The translations under genes and the position numbers were made by a program. A stretch of DNA of 64,000 bases from Alphaproteobacteria bacterium. Its GTDB lineage: Bacteria; Pseudomonadota; Alphaproteobacteria; CAAGCB01; CAG-977. Where the stretch lies: NCBI GenBank assembly GCA_017480385.1, contig JAFVAT010000005.1, positions 1 through 64,000 on the forward strand, written 5' to 3'. This document shows, in pieces, positions 61,723 through 64,000 of this stretch (positions are counted from its first letter, which is position 1; each line of letters starts with the position of its first letter). The notes beneath the pieces were generated by a model, which saw only the letters and a program-made list of their open reading frames with translations, was not told the origin of the DNA and did no database searches.

Positions 61723-62370
61723 TTAACGACCGGCCTTTTGTTTTTTCAGCATTGCCGCCTGAACAAGGCCGCCGCCGGGCTGACCATAACCGGCTGCAAA
61801 CAATTTGCCGACTTCTTCTTTATATTGTTCTTTTGCCGCCGCTTTACTTTCTTTTTTCAGATGGCGCGACAACTTGCGCAAAGCCAGCTGTTCATGGCGC
61901 AAATCCTTATAATCACTCGTTGAAAAAAGTTCCTTCGGCGTTGTCGGGTCACCGATTGTGCCAGCCACCAGCTTTGATCCCAAATAAGCGGCCCCAATGC
62001 CTAAAACAGTACCGCCCGCTTCCGGAGAAACAGCCGCAGCAACCATTGCCGCCGCAAGAACAGCCCCAACCTTAATAAAAGATTCTTTTCCGTTATCTCT
62101 GGTTCTGACATTAGCGTAGTAAGCCGCCTTGTCCTTAAAACCAAACTTTTTCATCTTTTCCCGGTTTTCTTTATATCTGGCGTCAATATCCTCCTGCTTG
62201 ATCCCTTCCCAGCGGGGACGTGTTGCAAAATCTTTCAAATAATGATTGGCAACAATCATCGAATCGGAATGTGTCAGCCAGACTGCCTCTTCCAAATATT
62301 TATTCAACAATGCGGCAGATTTGGAATCCTTTACCGCTGTTTCTTTATTCTGCTCCAAGCTTAAAGCCAT
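61723..62370 (-). CDS. Protein with small-residue hydrophobic segment and the shared basic tail
   Basis: The 215-residue protein has a charged helical N-terminal half, then a hydrophobic stretch of small residues (VGAVLAAAMVAAAVSPEAGG and TVLGIGAAYLGSKLVAG, about residues 101-137) that could be a membrane-inserting hairpin, then a basic helical region. It ends GLVQAAMLKKQKAGR, close to HNH protein 1 (QLMQKQAGR) and the other tails. I recognise no family. A signal peptide is absent. ATG 62370 is chosen because GGGAGG lies before it. It has its own promoter at 62404-62431 and a terminator at 61648-61684. Confidence 0.72.
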   Translation of the reverse strand: MALSLEQNKETAVKDSKSAALLNKYLEEAVWLTHSDSMIVANHYLKDFATRPRWEGIKQEDIDARYKENREKMKKFGFKDKAAYYANVRTRDNGKESFIKVGAVLAAAMVAAAVSPEAGGTVLGIGAAYLGSKLVAGTIGDPTTPKELFSTSDYKDLRHEQLALRKLSRHLKKESKAAAKEQYKEEVGKLFAAGYGQPGGGLVQAAMLKKQKAGR

Positions 62371-62403
62371 AGGGACCTCCCGAATCACATATTTAGTGAG
62401 AAT

Positions 62404-62431
62404 ATCTTATTCTTTTTGAAAATTTTGTCAA
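62404..62431 (-). promoter_or_regulatory. Promoter of 61723-62370
   Basis: On the minus strand TTGACA (62431-62426) and TAAGAT (62409-62404) are 16 bases apart, about 34 bases before the ATG. The -35 lies in an A-rich stretch, GACAAAATTTTC, that loosely recalls the A-tract elements of the HNH genes. Confidence 0.55.
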
Positions 62432-62466
62432 GTTTTTTGGACTACCTTTTATTTTTACTTGTTTTT

Positions 62467-63219
62467 TCACATTTCTTCTTTAGTTTTTGCTTTGGCCAAA
62501 TCTTCTGCCGCGCGATAACGGCTGTTGATCGTTTGACGCATCTTATTTAAAAACTTATCCGTATCATAAGAAACCGCCCGATAATCTCCATTCAGCGAAT
62601 CTCTTAAAAACATGATAACGCTTTGGCCTTCAAATTTGGCATCGCGAATGTAAAAACCGTTTTCCGTCTGACGCAGAGCAAACAGAATTTCAAAAGAGGA
62701 ATCGTCGCGTTTCGAAGAGGCTTCAACGGCCCCTTCCTTATTGCCGACCATTTTTCTTGCTTTTTCAAGCTGTTCTCCGCCCGATTGGAAATCAACCTTT
62801 GTTCTTAAAAGAATATCCTTGCCCGAAAGAATCTTTTCAACAACCCGGAAAGACACATTTGAAAACTTGAACTCAAAAGAGCCATATGTCACCACAAAAT
62901 AGTCGAAAAACACCTGCCGCAGGGCTTCCTGCTGGGCTTCGGATAAATTTTTCCAATGCTTTCCCATAGCCAGACGGGGCATTTCCTTTTGATTAAAGAC
63001 CTCTCTGGCAATGCGGCGCAGCCGGACATAACGCGTTTTCGTTTCCGAAACAGATAAAATATCCAACAGCTCCTGCCCCTTTTGGATCAGCCAATTTTCC
63101 GGCGACGGCTGAACGGCAGCGTTTTTTTCCTGCTGCTGAGCCGGAACCGTTTGCGCCGCAACGGCTGAACCGTATCCGACAAACAGCAAAGAAATCAAAA
63201 ATATCCGTACGTTTTTCAT
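62467..63219 (-). CDS. mlaC: MlaC-like phospholipid-binding ABC transport protein
   Basis: MlaC shuttles phospholipids between outer and inner membrane to keep outer-membrane asymmetry. The 250-residue precursor has a signal peptide (IFLISLLFVGYGSAVAAQ) and the Ttg2/MlaC pattern: RRIAREVFNQKEMPRLAMGKHWKNLSEAQQEALRQVFFDYFV, then the central SGKDILLRTKVDF and a C-terminal YDTDKFLNKMRQ. The other mla genes are not in this window, so the gene stands apart from the usual operon. It is divergent from the solute-binding protein gene at 63344. Confidence 0.88.
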   Translation of the reverse strand: MKNVRIFLISLLFVGYGSAVAAQTVPAQQQEKNAAVQPSPENWLIQKGQELLDILSVSETKTRYVRLRRIAREVFNQKEMPRLAMGKHWKNLSEAQQEALRQVFFDYFVVTYGSFEFKFSNVSFRVVEKILSGKDILLRTKVDFQSGGEQLEKARKMVGNKEGAVEASSKRDDSSFEILFALRQTENGFYIRDAKFEGQSVIMFLRDSLNGDYRAVSYDTDKFLNKMRQTINSRYRAAEDLAKAKTKEEM

Positions 63220-63343
63220 TTGTCCTCTTTAAAAAATCTTTTATCTCTAAAAGGGTATGACGCCTTTAATATTTTAAGTATATCCTACTTTTGCATTTTA
63301 CGGTATATTAAAAAAATGAACCGTTTTAACTGACTGGAAAAAA

Positions 63344-64000
63344 ATGTACAACCTTTTGATTCGTCTTTCTTTTTTTATTCTGTTCAGCGTATGTTTTTGT
63401 TTTTCGGCCCAAGCGGGAACAACACTGTCCCGAATCAAGCAGACCGGAGTCATACGCTGCGGCGCCAGAACAACAGCCGATGCGTATGCCTATCGTACAG
63501 AAAATGAATGGCAGGGCATTGACGTCGAAATATGCCGCTTGATTGCTTCTGCCATACTGGGCCGGTCGCAATCAATCCAGATCATTCCTGTTAATCAAGA
63601 AAACGGTTTCCAGCTGCTGGAAAATGGTCAAATCGACATTTTAAATGCGGCAACACCATGGACCATGGACAAAGAGCTGAGCTCCAACGCTTCATTTCCT
63701 TCCGTTTTTTATTATTCCGCATTGGCTTTTATCGGCCATTACAAACCGGAAGCAACATCTATGAAGGACTATCAAGGGGCTAAGGTTTGTGTGGAAGGCA
63801 CGCCGTTTTTAACACAGGAACTGGAAGCTTACAACAAACGGCACGGATTGGAGATGCGGATTATGAAGCTTCCTTCTTTATCCCGCGCGAAAGAGCTGTT
63901 GTATTTAAAGCGCTGTGATTTAATTTTTGCCCGATTGGAAACGCTGCATTCCGAATATTTTAAGAAAAGTCCGCCCGATGTTGATTTGGTCGTTTTGCCC
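63344..64000 (+). CDS. Amino-acid ABC transporter substrate-binding protein, truncated by the window end
   Basis: Reading frame open from ATG 63344 to the last base of the window gives 219 residues. It starts with a signal peptide (LSFFILFSVCFCFSAQA) and follows the SBP_bac_3 fold of polar amino-acid transport: LSRIKQTGVIRCGARTT, WQGIDVEICRLIASAIL, QIDILNAATPWTMDKEL. This resembles the AapJ/GltI type, which binds polar or acidic amino acids in the periplasm. The C-terminal part and any permease genes lie outside the window. GGA lies shortly upstream of the ATG. Confidence 0.85.
   Translation, partial: MYNLLIRLSFFILFSVCFCFSAQAGTTLSRIKQTGVIRCGARTTADAYAYRTENEWQGIDVEICRLIASAILGRSQSIQIIPVNQENGFQLLENGQIDILNAATPWTMDKELSSNASFPSVFYYSALAFIGHYKPEATSMKDYQGAKVCVEGTPFLTQELEAYNKRHGLEMRIMKLPSLSRAKELLYLKRCDLIFARLETLHSEYFKKSPPDVDLVVLP

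Overview
The window reads as a chromosomal segment of a Gram-negative alphaproteobacterium of moderate G+C, motile and probably host-associated or anaerobic. Markers of that class: the bamD-recN-ligA cluster, a MucR/Ros-type regulator, DUF1150 next to Hsp20 behind a ROSE-like leader, a DksA whose zinc finger keeps one cysteine, and fliX divergent from flgI with a sigma-54-type promoter. An orphan TM1266-type protein hints at [FeFe]-hydrogenase metabolism elsewhere in the genome. I cannot name the species.

Layout. 1-9.6 kb (minus strand): a possible structured RNA, a small exported protein, ligA, recN, bamD, an ALDH7-like protein lacking the usual catalytic Glu, a membrane-anchored protein of an unnamed family, and a TPR-methyltransferase. 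9.7-20.3 kb: a giant membrane protein with a degenerate sulfatase-like domain and TolA-like tail, glutaredoxin, PLD-family protein, nitroreductase, lipoprotein, anmK, a YgjP-type peptidase, ycgN and mucR. 20.4-31.3 kb: queA, a SUKH-like protein, HNH protein 1, TM1266, tapT, the Hsp20 locus, terC, pheA, HNH proteins 2-4, yajQ and cspA. 31.5-37.5 kb: TerB-like, infA, a second member of the unnamed family beside a metallopeptidase, slyX, M20 peptidase, HAD phosphatase, a frameshifted crcB and an MBL hydrolase. 37.9-46.6 kb: HNH proteins 5 and 6, an MFS transporter, tandem DHH phosphoesterases, tRNA-Phe, yacG-rng-maf and dksA. 46.6-53.8 kb: fliX and flgI-flgJ-flgN-flgK-flgL, FlgL carrying a large repeated insertion. 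53.8-64 kb: a Cys-rich exported protein, two divergent outer-membrane barrels separated by a poly-C tract lying inside a promoter spacer, a second csp, rnd, groESL under CIRCE, another tail-bearing protein, mlaC and a truncated solute-binding protein.

The candidate undescribed system is a dispersed set of six paralogous, stand-alone proteins with a colicin/pyocin-like HNH nuclease motif (21979-40790). They share a basic N-terminal tag in most members, a conserved helical region, the HNH motif, and a short hydrophobic-then-basic C-terminal tail. A similar tail ends two unrelated proteins: a putative HExxH metallopeptidase (32995-34044) and a protein with a small-residue hydrophobic segment (61723-62370). 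Five upstream regions carry related A-tract elements. A SUKH-like protein, a fold often found as immunity protein to such nucleases, lies directly downstream of HNH protein 1. I infer a set of effector or toxin-like proteins with a common C-terminal sorting signal; no secretion machinery for them is visible here, and the inference rests on motif reading alone.
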